DNA of 64,000 nt, from NCBI RefSeq assembly GCF_910591885.1, contig NW_025963655.1, forward strand, positions 62,001-126,000, given 5' to 3'. Both the position numbers and the translations under genes were made by a program. Source of the stretch: Bombus terrestris. Taxonomy: Eukaryota > Arthropoda > Insecta > Hymenoptera > Apidae. The notes beneath the pieces are model-generated. The model saw only the letters and a list, made by a program, of their open reading frames with translations, had not been told where the DNA came from and did not search any database. How positions within the stretch are numbered: the first letter of the stretch is position 1; each line of letters begins with the position of its first letter. This document shows positions 1-14,980 of the stretch, in pieces.

Positions 1-3000
1 GTGGGACACCGTTGGACATCGTTGGACACCGTGGGACAACGTGGGACAACGTGGGACCACGTGGGACAACGTGGGACAACGTGGGACAACGTGGGACATC
101 GTGGGACAACGTGGGACAACGTGGGACACCGTTGGACATCGTTGGACACCGTGGGACACCGTGGGACATCGTTGGACACCGTGGGACAACGTGGGACAAC
201 GTGGGACAACGTGGGACAACGTGGGACAACGTGGGACAACGTGGGACATCGTTGGACACCGTGGGACAACGTGGGACAACGTGGGACAACGTGGGACAAC
301 GTGGGACAACGTGGGACAACGTGGGACACCGTTGGACATCGTTGGACATCGTTGGACATCGTTGGACATCGTGGGACACCGTTGGACATCGTTGGACATC
401 GTTGGACACCGTTGGACACCGTTGGACAACGTGGGACATCGTGGGACAACGTGGGACAACGTGGGACAACGTGGGACAACGTGGGACACCGTTGGACACC
501 GTGGGACACCGTTGGACACCGTTGGACACCGTTGGACATCGTTGGACATCGTTGGACACCGTGGGACACCGTTGGACACCGTTGGACACCGTTGGACATC
601 GTTGGACATCGTTGGACATCGTGGGACACCGTTGGACATCGTTGGACATCGTTGGACACCGTTGGACATCGTTGGACACCGTTGGACATCGTTGGACATC
701 GTTGGACATCGTGGGACACCGTTGGACATCGTTGGACATCGTTGGACACCGTGGGACAACGTGGGACAACGTGGGACAACGTGGGAAACCATGGAACAAC
801 GTGGGACAACGTGGGACACCGTTGGACATCGTTGGACAACGTGGGACAACGTGGGACAACGTGGGACAACGTGGGACAACGTGGGACAACGTGGGACACC
901 GTTGGACACCGTGGGACACCGTTGGACACCGTTGGACATCGTTGGACACCGTGGGACAACGTGGGACAACGTGGGACAACGTGGGACAACGTGGGACAAC
1001 GTGGGACAACGTGGGACAACGTGGGACAACGTGGGACAACGTGGGACAACGTGGGACAACGTGGGACAACGTGGGACAACGTGGGACAACGTGGGACATC
1101 GTGGGACAACGTGGGACAACGTGGGACAACGTGGGACAACGTGGGACAACGTGGGACACCGTTGGACACCGTTGGACACCGTTGGACACCGTTGGACATC
1201 GTTGGACACCGTGGGACAACGTGGGACAACGTGGGACAACGTGGGAAACCATGGAACAACGTGGGACAACGTGGGACACCGTTGGACATCGTTGGACATC
1301 GTTGGACACCGTGGGACAACGTGGGACAACGTGGGAAAACGTGGGACAACGTGGGACACCGTTGGACATCGCTGGACACCGTTGGACATCGTTGGACACC
1401 GTGGGACAACGTGGGACGACGTGGGACAACGTGGGACAACGTGGGACAACGTGGGACAACGTGGGACAACGTGGGACAACGTGGGACAACGTGGGACAAC
1501 GTGGGACAACGTGGGACAACGTGGGACAACGTGGGACAACGTGGGACAACGTGGGACATCGTGGGACAACGTGGGACAACGTGGGACAACGTGGGACAAC
1601 GTGGGACACCGTTGGACATCGTTGGACATCGTTGGACATCGTTGGACATCGTTGGACACCGTTGGACATCGTTGGGCACCGTTGGACATCGTTGGACATC
1701 GTTGGACATCGTGGGACACCGTTGGACATCGTTGGACATCGTTGGACACCGTGGGACAACGTGGGACAACGTGGGACAACGTGGGAAACCATGGAACAAC
1801 GTGGGACAACGTGGGACACCGTTGGACATCGTTGGACAACGTGGGACAACGTGGGACAACGTGGGACAACGTGGGACAACGTGGGACAACGTGGGACACC
1901 GTTGGACACCGTGGGACACCGTTGGACACCGTTGGACATCGTTGGACACCGTGGGACAACGTGGGACAACGTGGGACAACGTGGGACAACGTGGGACAAC
2001 GTGGGACAACGTGGGACAACGTGGGACAACGTGGGACAACGTGGGACAACGTGGGACAACGTGGGACAACGTGGGACAACGTGGGACAACGTGGGACAAC
2101 GTGGGACACCGTTGGACACCGTGGGACACCGTTGGACACCGTTGGACATCGTTGGACATCGTTGGACATCGTTGGACATCGTTGGACACCGTTGGACACC
2201 GTTACACACCGTTGGACATCGTTGGACACCGTGGGACAACGTGGGACAACGTGGGACAACGTGGGACAACGTGGGACAACGTGGGACAACGTGGGACATC
2301 GTGGGACAACGTGGGACAACGTGGGACAACGTGGGACAACGTGGGACAACGTGGGACACCGTTGGACACCGTGGGACACCGTTGGACACCGTTGGACATC
2401 GTTGGACACCGTGGGACAACGTGGGACAACGTGGGACAACGTGGGACATCGTGGGACAACGTGGGACAACGTGGGACAACGTGGGACAACGTGGGACATC
2501 GTGGGACAACGTGGGACAACGTGGGACAACGTGGGACATCGTGGGACAACGTGGGACAACGTGGGACAACGTGGGACAACGTGGGACAACGTGGGACACC
2601 GTTGGACACCGTTGGACACCGTTGGACACCGTTGGACATCGTTGGACACCGTGGGACAACGTGGGACAACGTGGGACAACGTGGGAAACCATGGAACAAC
2701 GTGGGACAACGTGGGACACCGTTGGACATCGTTGGACATCGTTGGACACCGTGGGACAACGTGGGACAACGTGGGACAACGTGGGACAACGTCGGACAAC
2801 GTGGGACAACGTGGGACATCGTGGGACAACGTGGGACAACGTGGGACAACGTGGGACAACGTGGGACAACGTGGGACACCGTTGGACACCGTGGGACACC
2901 GTTGGACATCGTTGGACACCGTGGGACAACGTGGGACAACGTGGGACAACGTGGGACAACGTGGGACAACGTGGGACAACGTGGGACAACGTGGGACAAC

Positions 3001-3540
3001 GTGGGACAACGTGGGACAACGTGGGACAGCGTGGGACAACGTGGGACAACGTGGGACAACGTGGGACACCGTTGGACACCGTGGGACACCGTTGGACACC
3101 GTTGGACATCGTTGGACATCGTTGGACATCGTTGGACATCGTTGGACACCGTTGGACACCGTTGGACACCGTTGGACATCGTTGGACACCGTGGGACAAC
3201 GTGGGACAACGTGGGACAACGTGGGACAACGTGGGACAACGTGGGACAACATGGGACATCGTGGGACAACGTGGGACAACGTGGGACAACGTGGGACAAC
3301 GTGGGACATCGTGGGACAACGTGGGACAACGTGGGACAACGTGGGACATCGTGGGACAACGTGGGACAACGTGGGACATCGTGGGACAACGTGGGACAAC
3401 GTGGGACACCGTTGGACACCGTTGGACACCGTTGGACACCGTTGGACACCGTTGGACATCGTTGGACACCGTGGGACAACGTGGGACAACGTGGGACAAC
3501 GTGGGAAACCATGGAACAACGTGGGACAACGTGGGACAAC

Positions 3541-4360
3541 GTGGGACAACGTGGGACAACGTGGGACATCGTGGGACAACGTGGGACAACGTGGGACAAC
3601 GTGGGACATCGTGGGACAACGTGGGACAACGTGGGACAACGTGGGACACCGTTGGACACCGTTGGACATCGTTGGACACCGTGGGACAACGTGGGACAAC
3701 GTGGGACAACGTGGGACACCGTTGGACATCGTTGGACACCGTGGGACAACGTGGGACAACGTGGGACAACGTGGGAGAACGTGGGACAACGTGGGACAAC
3801 GTGGGACAACGTGGGACAACGTGGGACAACGTCGGACAACGTGGGACAACGTGGGACATCGTGGGACAACGTGGGACAACGTGGGACAACGTGGGACAAC
3901 GTGGGACAACGTGGGACACCGTTGGACACCGTGGGACACCGTTGGACACCGTTGGACATCGTTGGACACCGTGGGACAACGTGGGACAACGTGGGACAAC
4001 GTGGGACAACGTGGGACATCGTGGGACAACGTGGGACAACGTGGGACAACGTGGGACAACGTGGGACATCGTGGGACAACGTGGGACAACGTGGGACAAC
4101 GTGGGACATCGTGGGACAACGTGGGACAACGTGGGACAACGTGGGACAACGTGGGACATCGTGGGACAACGTGGGACAACGTGGGACAACGTGGGACATC
4201 GTGGGACAACGTGGGACAACGTGGGACAACGTGGGACAACGTGGGACAACGTGGGACACCGTTGGACACCGTTGGACATCGTTGGACATCGTGGGACACC
4301 GTTGGACATCGTTGGACATCGTTGGACACCGTGGGACAACGTGGGACAACGTGGGACAAC
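3541..4360 (+). repeat. Segment duplicated at 9,901-10,720 (offset 6,360 bp)
   Basis: The order of unit variants here matches 9,901-10,720. The rare unit GTGGGAGAAC appears at 3,771 and 10,131, GTCGGACAAC at 3,831 and 10,191, and the following order of GTGGGACATC units is the same. The copies differ at few sites, for example GTCGGACAAC at 10,491 where this copy has GTGGGACAAC at 4,131. The match stops at 4,361, where this copy has the CCATGG dimer and the other has GTGGGACAGC. Confidence 0.85.
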
Positions 4361-4960
4361 GTGGGAAACCATGGAACAACGTGGGACACCGTTGGACATC
4401 GTTGGACATCGTTGGACACCGTGGGACACCGTTGGACACCGTTGGACACCGTTGGACATCGTTGGACATCGTTGGACATCGTGGGACACCGTTGGACATC
4501 GTTGGACATCGTTGGACACCGTTGGACATCGTTGGACACCGTTGGACATCGTTGGACACCGTTGGACATCGTTGGACATCGTTGGACATCGTGGGACACC
4601 GTTGGACATCGTTGGACATCGTTGGACACCGTGGGACAACGTGGGACAACGTGGGACAACGTGGGAAACCATGGAACAACGTGGGACACCGTTGGACATC
4701 GTTGGACATCGTTGGACACCGTGGGACACCGTTGGACACCGTTGGACACCGTTGGACATCGTTGGACATCGTTGGACATCGTGGGACACCGTTGGACATC
4801 GTTGGACATCGTTGGACACCGTTGGACATCGTTGGACACCGTTGGACATCGTTGGACATCGTTGGACATCGTGGGACACCGTTGGACATCGTTGGACATC
4901 GTTGGACACCGTGGGACAACGTGGGACAACGTGGGACAACGTGGGAAACCATGGAACAAC
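3801..4960 (+). repeat. Segment copied to 6,651-7,830 (offset 2,850-2,870 bp), containing a 300-bp tandem duplication
   Basis: Markers GTCGGACAAC (3,831 and 6,681), the spaced GTGGGACATC units, and the T-rich blocks after them agree between the two segments. Inside each, a block of about 300 bp that starts with the CCATGG dimer is duplicated in tandem: 4,361 and 4,661 here (300 bp apart), 7,211 and 7,531 in the other copy (320 bp apart). A third dimer follows at 4,941 and 7,811. The internal duplication therefore predates the larger one, and the two-unit length difference arose later. Confidence 0.85.
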
Positions 4961-7900
4961 GTGGGACAACGTGGGACACCGTTGGACATCGTTGGACAAC
5001 GTGGGACAACGTGGGACAACGTGGGACAACGTGGGACACCGTTGGACACCGTTGGACATCGTTGGACATCGTTGGACATCGTTGGACATCGTTGGACACC
5101 GTTGGACACCGTTGGACACCGTTGGACATCGTTGGACACCGTGGGACAACGTGGGACAACGTGGGACAACGTGGGACAACGTGGGACAACGTGGGACAAC
5201 GTGGGACATCGTGGGACAACGTGGGACAACGTGGGACATCGTGGGACAACGTGGGACAACGTGGGACAACGTGGGACAACGTGGGACATCGTGGGACAAC
5301 GTGGGACAACGTGGGACAACGTGGGACATCGTGGGACAACGTGGGACAACGTGGGACAACGTGGGACAACGTGGGACAACGTGGGACACCGTTGGACACC
5401 GTTGGACACCGTTGGACACCGTTGGACACCGTGGGACAACGTGGGACAACGTGGGACAACGTCGGACAACGTGGGACAACGTGGGACATCGTGGGACACC
5501 GTTGGACATCGTTGGACATCGTTGGACACCGTGGGACAACGTGGGACAACGTGGGACAACGTGGGACAACGTGGGACAACGTGGGACAACGTGGGACAAC
5601 GTGGGACACCGTTGGACACCGTTGGACACCGTTGGACACCGTGGGACAACGTGGGACAACGTGGGACAACGTGGGAAACCATGGAACAACGTGGGACAAC
5701 GTGGGACACCGTTGGACATCGTTGGACATCGTTGGACACCGTGGGACAACGTGGGACAACGTGGGACAACGTGGGACAACGTGGGACAACGTGGGACACC
5801 GTTGGACACCGTGGGACACCGTTGGACACCGTTGGACATCGTTGGACATCGTTGGACATCGTTGGACATCGTTGGACACCGTTGGACAACGTGGGACATC
5901 GTGGGACATCGTTGGACACCGTGGGACAACGTGGGACAACGTGGGACAACGTGGGACAACGTGGGACAACGTGGGACAACGTGGGACACCGTTGGACACC
6001 GTGGGACACCGTTGGACACCGTTGGACATCGTTGGACACCGTGGGACAACGTGGGACAACGTGGGACAACGTGGGACAACGTGGGACATCGTGGGACAAC
6101 GTGGGACAACGTGGGACAACGTGGGACAACGTGGGACATCGTGGGACAACGTGGGACAACGTGGGACAACGTGGGACATCGTGGGACAACGTGGGACAAC
6201 GTGGGACAACGTGGGACAAAGTGGGACAACGTGGGACACCGTTGGACACCGTTGGACACCGTTGGACACCGTTGGACATCGTTGGACACCGTGGGACAAC
6301 GTGGGACAACGTGGGACAACGTGGGAAACCATGGAACAACGTGGGACAACGTGGGACACCGTTGGACATCGTTGGACATCGTTGGACACCGTGGGACAAC
6401 GTGGGACAACGTGGGACAACGTGGGACAACGTGGGACAACGTGGGACACCGTTGGACACCGTGGGACACCGTTGGACACCGTTGGACATCGTTGGACACC
6501 GTGGGACAACGTGGGACAACGTGGGACAACGTGGGACAACGTGGGACAACGTGGGACAACGTGGGACTACGTGGTACATCGTGGGACAACGTGGGACAAC
6601 GTGGGACAACGTGGGACAACGTGGGACAACGTGGGACACCGTTGGACATCGTTGGACACCGTGGGACAACGTGGGACAACGTCGGACAACGTGGGACAAC
6701 GTGGGACATCGTGGGACAACGTGGGACAACGTGGGACAACGTGGGACAACGTGGGACAACGTGGGACACCGTTGGACACCGTGGGACACCGTTGGACACC
6801 GTTGGACATCGTTGGACACCGTGGGACAACGTGGGACAACGTGGGACAACGTGGGACAACGTGGGACATCGTGGGACAACGTGGGACAACGTGGGACAAC
6901 GTGGGACAACGTGGGACATCGTGGGACAACGTGGGACAACGTGGGACAACGTGGGACATCGTGGGACAACGTGGGACAACGTGGGACAACGTGGGACAAC
7001 GTGGGACATCGTGGGACAACGTGGGACAACGTGGGACAACGTGGGACATCGTGGGACAACGTGGGACAACGTGGGACAACGTGGGACAACGTGGGACAAC
7101 GTGGGACACCGTTGGACACCGTTGGACATCGTTGGACATCGTGGGACACCGTTGGACATCGTTGGACATCGTTGGACACCGTGGGACAACGTGGGACAAC
7201 GTGGGACAACGTGGGAAACCATGGAACAACGTGGGACACCGTTGGACATCGTTGGACATCGTTGGACACCGTGGGACACCGTTGGACACCGTTGGACACC
7301 GTTGGACATCGTTGGACATCGTTGGACATCGTGGGACACCGTTGGACATCGTTGGACATCGTTGGACACCGTTGGACATCGTTGGACACCGTTGGACATC
7401 GTTGGACACCGTTGGACATCGTTGGACACCGTTGGACATCGTTGGACATCGTTGGACATCGTGGGACACCGTTGGACATCGTTGGACATCGTTGGACACC
7501 GTGGGACAACGTGGGACAACGTGGGACAACGTGGGAAACCATGGAACAACGTGGGACACCGTTGGACATCGTTGGACATCGTTGGACACCGTGGGACACC
7601 GTTGGACACCGTTGGACACCGTTGGACATCGTTGGACATCGTTGGACATCGTGGGACACCGTTGGACATCGTTGGACATCGTTGGACACCGTTGGACATC
7701 GTTGGACACCGTTGGACATCGTTGGACATCGTTGGACATCGTGGGACACCGTTGGACATCGTTGGACATCGTTGGACACCGTGGGACAACGTGGGACAAC
7801 GTGGGACAACGTGGGAAACCATGGAACAACGTGGGACAACGTGGGACACCGTTGGACATCGTTGGACAACGTGGGACAACGTGGGACAACGTGGGACAAC

Positions 7901-8810
7901 GTGGGACAACGTGGGACAACGTGGGACACCGTTGGACACCGTGGGACACCGTTGGACACCGTTGGACATCGTTGGACACCGTGGGACAACGTGGGACAAC
8001 GTGGGACAACGTGGGTCAACGTGGGACAACGTGGGACAACGTGGGACAACGTGGGACAACGTGGGACAACGTGGGACAACGTGGGACAACGTGGGACAAC
8101 GTGGGACAACGTGGGACAACGTGGGACAACGTGGGACACCGTTGGACACCGTGGGACACCGTTGGACACCGTTGGACATCGTTGCACATCGTTGGACATC
8201 GTTGGACATCGTTGGACACCGTTGGACACCGTTGGACACCGTTGGACATCGTTGGACACCGTGGGACAACGTGGGACAACGTGGGACAACGTGGGACAAC
8301 GTGGGACAACGTGGGACAACGTGGGACATCGTGGGACAACGTGGGACAACGTGGGACAACGTGGGACAACGTGGGACAACGTGGGACACCGTTGGACACC
8401 GTGGGACACCGTTGGACACCGTTGGACATCGTTCGACACCGTGGGACAACGTGGGACAACGTGGGACAACGTGGGACATCGTGGGACAACGTGGGACAAC
8501 GTGGGACAACGTGGGACAACGTGGGACATCGTGGGACATCGTTGGACACCGTGGGACAACGTGGGACAACGTGGGACAACGTGGGACAACGTCGGACAAC
8601 GTGGGACAACGTGGGACATCGTGGGACAACGTGGGACAACGTGGGACAACGTGGGACAACGTGGGACAACGTGGGACACCGTTGGACACCGTGGGACACC
8701 GTTGGCCATCGTTGGACACCGTGGGACAACGTGGGACAACGTGGGACAACGTGGGACAACGTGGGACAACGTGGGACAACGTGGGACAACGTGGGACAAC
8801 GTGGGACAAC

Positions 8811-11800
8811 GTGGGACAACGTGGGACAGCGTGGGACAACGTGGGACAACGTGGGACAACGTGGGACAACGTGGGACAACGTGGGACACCGTTGGACACC
8901 GTGGGACACCGTTGGACACCGTTGGACATCGTTGGACATCGTTGGACATCGTTGGACATCGTTGGACACCGTTGGACAACGTGGGACATCGTGGGACATC
9001 GTTGGACACCGTGGGACAACGTGGGACAACGTGGGACAACGTGGGACAACGTGGGACAACGTGGGACAACGTGGGACACCGTTGGACACCGTGGGACACC
9101 GTTGGACACCGTTGGACATCGTTGGACACCGTGGGACAACGTGGGACAACGTGGGACAACGTGGGACAACGTGGGACATCGTGGGACAACGTGGGACAAC
9201 GTGGGACAACGTGGGACAACGTGGGACATCGTGGGACAACGTGGGACAACGTGGGACAACGTGGGACATCGTGGGACAACGTGGGACAACGTGGGACAAC
9301 GTGGGACAAAGTGGGACAACGTGGGACACCGTTGGACACCGTTGGACACCGTTGGACACCGTTGGACATCGTTGGACACCGTGGGACAACGTGGGACAAC
9401 GTGGGACAACGTGGGACAACGTGGGACATCGTGGGACAACGTGGGACAACGTGGGACAACGTGGGACAACGTGGGAAACCATGGAACAACGTGGGACAAC
9501 GTGGGACACCGTTGGACATCGTTGGACATCGTTGGACACCGTGGGACAACGTGGGACAACGTGGGACAACGTGGGACAACGTCGGACAACGTGGGACAAC
9601 GTGGGACATCGTGGGACAACGTGGGACAACGTGGGACAACGTGGGACAACGTGGGACAACGTGGGACACCGTTGGACACCGTGGGACACCGTTGGACACC
9701 GTTGGACATCGTTGGACACCGTGGGACAACGTGGGACAACGTGGGACAACGTGGGAAACCATGGAACAACGTGGGACAACGTGGGACACCGTTGGACATC
9801 GTTGGACATCGTTGGACACCGTGGGACAACGTGGGACAACGTGGGACAACGTGGGACAACGTGGGACAACGTGGGACAACGTGGGACAACGTGGGACAAC
9901 GTGGGACAACGTGGGACAACGTGGGACAACGTGGGACAACGTGGGACAACGTGGGACAACGTGGGACATCGTGGGACAACGTGGGACAACGTGGGACAAC
10001 GTGGGACACCGTTGGACACCGTTGGACATCGTTGGACACCGTGGGACAACGTGGGACAACGTGGGACAACGTGGGACACCGTTGGACATCGTTGGACACC
10101 GTGGGACAACGTGGGACAACGTGGGACAACGTGGGAGAACGTGGGACAACGTGGGACAACGTGGGACAACGTGGGACAACGTGGGACAACGTCGGACAAC
10201 GTGGGACAACGTGGGACATCGTGGGACAACGTGGGACAACGTGGGACAACGTGGGACAACGTGGGACAACGTGGGACACCGTTGGACACCGTGGGACACC
10301 GTTGGACACCGTTGGACATCGTTGGACACCGTGGGACAACGTGGGACAACGTGGGACAACGTGGGACAACGTGGGACATCGTGGGACAACGTGGGACAAC
10401 GTGGGACAACGTGGGACAACGTGGGACATCGTGGGACAACGTGGGACAACGTGGGACAACGTGGGACATCGTGGGACAACGTGGGACAACGTCGGACAAC
10501 GTGGGACAACGTGGGACATCGTGGGACAACGTGGGACAACGTGGGACAACGTGGGACATCGTGGGACAACGTGGGACAACGTGGGACAACGTGGGACAAC
10601 GTGGGACAACGTGGGACACCGTTGGACACCGTTGGACATCGTTGGACATCGTGGGACACCGTTGGACATCGTTGGACATCGTTGGACACCGTGGGACAAC
10701 GTGGGACAACGTGGGACAACGTGGGACAGCGTGGGACAACGTGGGACAACGTGGGACAACGTGGGACAACGTGGGACAACGTGGGACACCGTTGGACACC
10801 GTGGGACACCGTTGGACACCGTTGGACATCGTTGGACATCGTTGGACATCGTTGGACATCGTTGGACACCGTTGGACAACGTGGGACATCGTGGGACATC
10901 GTTGGACACCGTGGGACAACGTGGGACAACGTGGGACAACGTGGGACAACGTGGGACAACGTGGGACAACGTGGGACACCGTGGGACACCGTGGGACACC
11001 GTTGGACACCGTTGGACATCGTTGGACACCGTGGGACAACGTGGGACAACGTGGGACAACGTGGGACAACGTGGGACATCGTGGGACAACGTGGGACAAC
11101 GTGGGACAACGTGGGACAACGTGGGACATCGTGGGACAACGTGGGACAACGTGGGACAACGTGGGACATCGTGGGACAACGTGGGACAACGTGGGACAAC
11201 GTGGGACAAAGTGGGACAACGTGGGACACCGTTGGACACCGTTGGACACCGTTGGACACCGTTGGACATCGTTGGACACCGTGGGACAACGTGGGACAAC
11301 GTGGGACAACGTGGGACAACGTGGGACATCGTGGGACAACGTGGGACAACGTGGGACAACGTGGGACAACGTGGGAAACCATGGAACAACGTGGGACAAC
11401 GTGGGACACCGTTGGACATCGTTGGACATCGTTGGACACCGTGGGACAACGTGGGACAACGTGGGACAACGTGGGACAACGTCGGACAACGTGGGACAAC
11501 GTGGGACATCGTGGGACAACGTGGGACAACGTGGGACAACGTGGGACAACGTGGGACAACGTGGGACACCGTTGGACACCGTGGGACACCGTTGGACACC
11601 GTTGGACATCGTTGGACACCGTGGGACAACGTGGGACAACGTGGGACAACGTGGGAAACCATGGAACAACGTGGGACAACGTGGGACACCGTTGGACATC
11701 GTTGGACATCGTTGGACACCGTGGGACAACGTGGGACAACGTGGGACAACGTGGGACAACGTGGGACAACGTGGGACAACGTGGGACAACGTGGGACAAC

Positions 11801-11900
11801 GTGGGACAACGTGGGACAACGTGGGACAACGTGGGACAACGTGGGACAACGTGGGACAACGTGGGACATCGTGGGACAACGTGGGACAACGTGGGACAAC
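8811..11900 (+). repeat. Two ~1.19-kb copies, 1,900 bp apart (8,811-10,000 and 10,711-11,900)
   Basis: Matching landmarks are GTGGGACAGC (8,821 and 10,721), GTTGGACAAC followed by two GTGGGACATC (8,971 and 10,871), GTGGGACAAA (9,301 and 11,201), and CCATGG dimers (9,471 and 11,371; 9,751 and 11,651). One visible difference is GTTGGACACC at 9,081 against GTGGGACACC at 10,981. The part around the GTGGGACAAA unit also has a cousin at 5,881-6,570 (GTGGGACAAA at 6,211, 3,090 bp before 9,301). Confidence 0.87.
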
Positions 11901-14400
11901 GTGGGACAACGTGGGACATCGTTGGACACCGTTGGACACCGTGGGACAACGTGGGACAACGTGGGACAACGTGGGACATCGTGGGACAACGTGGGACAAC
12001 GTGGGACAACGTGGGACAACGTGGGACAACGTGGGACAACGTGGGACAACGTGGGACAACGTGGGACAACGTGGGACACCGTTGGACATCGTTGGACAAC
12101 GTGGGACAACGTGGGACAACGTGGGACAACGTGGGACAACGTGGGACAACGTGGGACACCGTTGGACACCGTTGGACATCGTTGGACACCGTGGGACAAC
12201 GTGGGACTACGTGGGACATCGTGGGACAACGTGGGACAACGTGGGACAACGTGGGACAACGTGGGACATCGTTGGACACCGTTGGACACCGTGGGACAAC
12301 GTGGGACAACGTGGGACAACGTGGGACAACGTGGGACAACGTGGGACAACGTGGGACAACGTGGGACAACGTGGGACAACGTGGGACAACGTGGGACAAC
12401 GTGGGACAACGTGGGACAACGTGGGACAACGTGGGACAACGTGGGACAACGTGGGACAACGTGGGACAACGTGGGACAACGTGGGACAACGTGGGACATC
12501 GTGGGACAACGTGGGACAACGTGGGACAACGTGGGACAACGTGGGACAACGTGGGACACCGTTGGACATCGTTGGACACCGTGGGACAACGTGGGACAAC
12601 GTGGGACAACGTGGGACACCGTTGGACACCGTGGGACAACGTGGGACAACGTGGGACATCGTAGGACAACGTGGGACAACGTGGGACAACGTGGGACAAC
12701 GTGGGACACCGTTGGACAACGTGGGACACCGTTGGACATCGTTGGACACCGTGGGACAACGTGGGACAACGTGGGACCACGTGGGACAACGTGGGACAAC
12801 GTGGGACAACGTGGGACAACGTGGGACAACGTGGGACAACGTGGGACAACGTGGGACAACGTGGGACATCGTGGGACAACGTGGGACAACGTGGGACACC
12901 GTTGGACATCGTTGGACACCGTGGGACACCGTGGGACAACGTGGGACAACGTGGGACAACGTGGGACAACGTGGGACAACGTGGGACAACGTGGGACAAC
13001 GTGGGACAACGTGGGACAACGTGGGACAACGTGGGACAACGTGGGACAACGTGGGACAACGTGGGACAACGTGGGACATCGTGGGACAACGTGGGACAAC
13101 GTGGGACAACGTGGGACAACGTGGGACACCGTTGGACAACGTGGGACAACGTGGGACAACGTGGGACAACGTGGGACATCGTTGGACACCGTTGGACACC
13201 GTGGGACAACGTGGGACAACGTGGGACAACGTGGGACATCGTGGGACAACGTGGGACAACGTGGGACAACGTGGGACAACGTGGGACAACGTGGGACAAC
13301 GTGGGACAACGTGGGACAACGTGGGACAACGTGGGACACCGTTGGACATCGTTGGACAACGTGGGACAACGTGGGACAACGTGGGACAACGTGGGACAAC
13401 GTGGGACAACGTGGGACACCGTTGGACACCGTTGGACATCGTTGGACACCGTGGGACAACGTGGGACTACGTGGGACATCGTGGGACAACGTGGGACAAC
13501 GTGGGACAACGTGGGACAACGTGGGACATCGTTGGACACGGTTGGACACCGTGGGACAACGTGGGACAACGTGGGACAACGTGGGACAACGTGGGACAAC
13601 GTGGGACAACGTGGGACAACGTGGGACAACGTGGGACAACGTGGGACAACGTGGGACAACGTGGGACAACGTGGGACAACGTGGGACAACGTGGGACAAC
13701 GTGGGACAACGTGGGACAACGTGGGACAACGTGGGACAACGTGGGACAACGTGGGACATCGTGGGACAACGTGGGACAACGTGGGACAACGTGGGACAAC
13801 GTGGGACAACGTGGGACACCGTTGGACATCGTTGGACACCGTGGGACAACGTGGGACAACGTGGGACAACGTGGGACACCGTTGGACACCGTGGGACAAC
13901 GTGGGACAACGTGGGACATCGTAGGACAACGTGGGACAACGTGGGACAACGTGGGACAACGTGGGACACCGTTGGACAACGTGGGACACCGTTGGACATC
14001 GTTGGACACCGTGGGACAACGTGGGACAACGTGGGACCACGTGGGACAACGTGGGACAACGTGGGACAACGTGGGACAACGTGGGACAACGTGGGACAAC
14101 GTGGGACAACGTGGGACAACGTGGGACATCGTGGGACAACGTGGGACAACGTGGGACACCGTTGGACATCGTTGGACACCGTGGGACACCGTGGGACAAC
14201 GTGGGACAACGTGGGACAACGTGGGACAACGTGGGACAACGTGGGACAACGTGGGACAACGTGGGACAACGTGGGACAACGTGGGACAACGTGGGACAAC
14301 GTGGGACAACGTGGGACAACGTGGGACAACGTGGGACATCGTGGGACAACGTGGGACAACGTGGGACAACGTGGGACAACGTGGGACACCGTTGGACAAC
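11881..14400 (+). repeat. 1,260-bp tandem duplication (11,881-13,140 and 13,141-14,400)
   Basis: Row-by-row comparison at an offset of 1,260 bp shows the same order of all 126 units. Both copies carry GTGGGACTAC (12,201 and 13,461), GTAGGACAAC (12,661 and 13,921) and GTGGGACCAC (12,771 and 14,031). The only difference I found is C at 12,280 against G at 13,540. The copies abut directly, so this is a simple tandem duplication and among the youngest in the window. Neither copy contains the CCATGG dimer. The GTAGGACAAC unit places a rare in-frame TAG in one + frame. Confidence 0.93.
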
Positions 14401-14980
14401 GTGGGACACCGTTGGACATCGTTGGACACCGTGGGACAACGTGGGACAACGTGGGACCACGTGGGACAACGTGGGACAACGTGGGACAACGTGGGACAAC
14501 GTGGGACATCGTGGGACAACGTGGGACAACGTGGGACAACGTGGGACAACGTGGGACAACGTGGGACACCGTTGGACACCGTTGGACACCGTTGGACACC
14601 GTTGGACATCGTTGGACACCGTGGGACAACGTGGGACAACGTGGGACAACGTGGGAAACCATGGAACAACGTGGGACAACGTGGGACACCGTTGGACATC
14701 GTTGGACACCGTGGGACAACGTGGGACAACGTGGGACAACGTGGGACAACGTGGGACAACGTGGGACAACGTGGGACACCGTTGGACATCGTTGGACAAC
14801 GTGGGACAACGTGGGACAACGTGGGACAACGTGGGACAACGTGGGACAACGTGGGACACCGTTGGACACCGTTGGACATCGTTGGACACCGTGGGACAAC
14901 GTGGGACTACGTGGGACATCGTGGGACAACGTGGGACAACGTGGGACACCGTTGGACACCGTGGGACACCGTTGGACACC

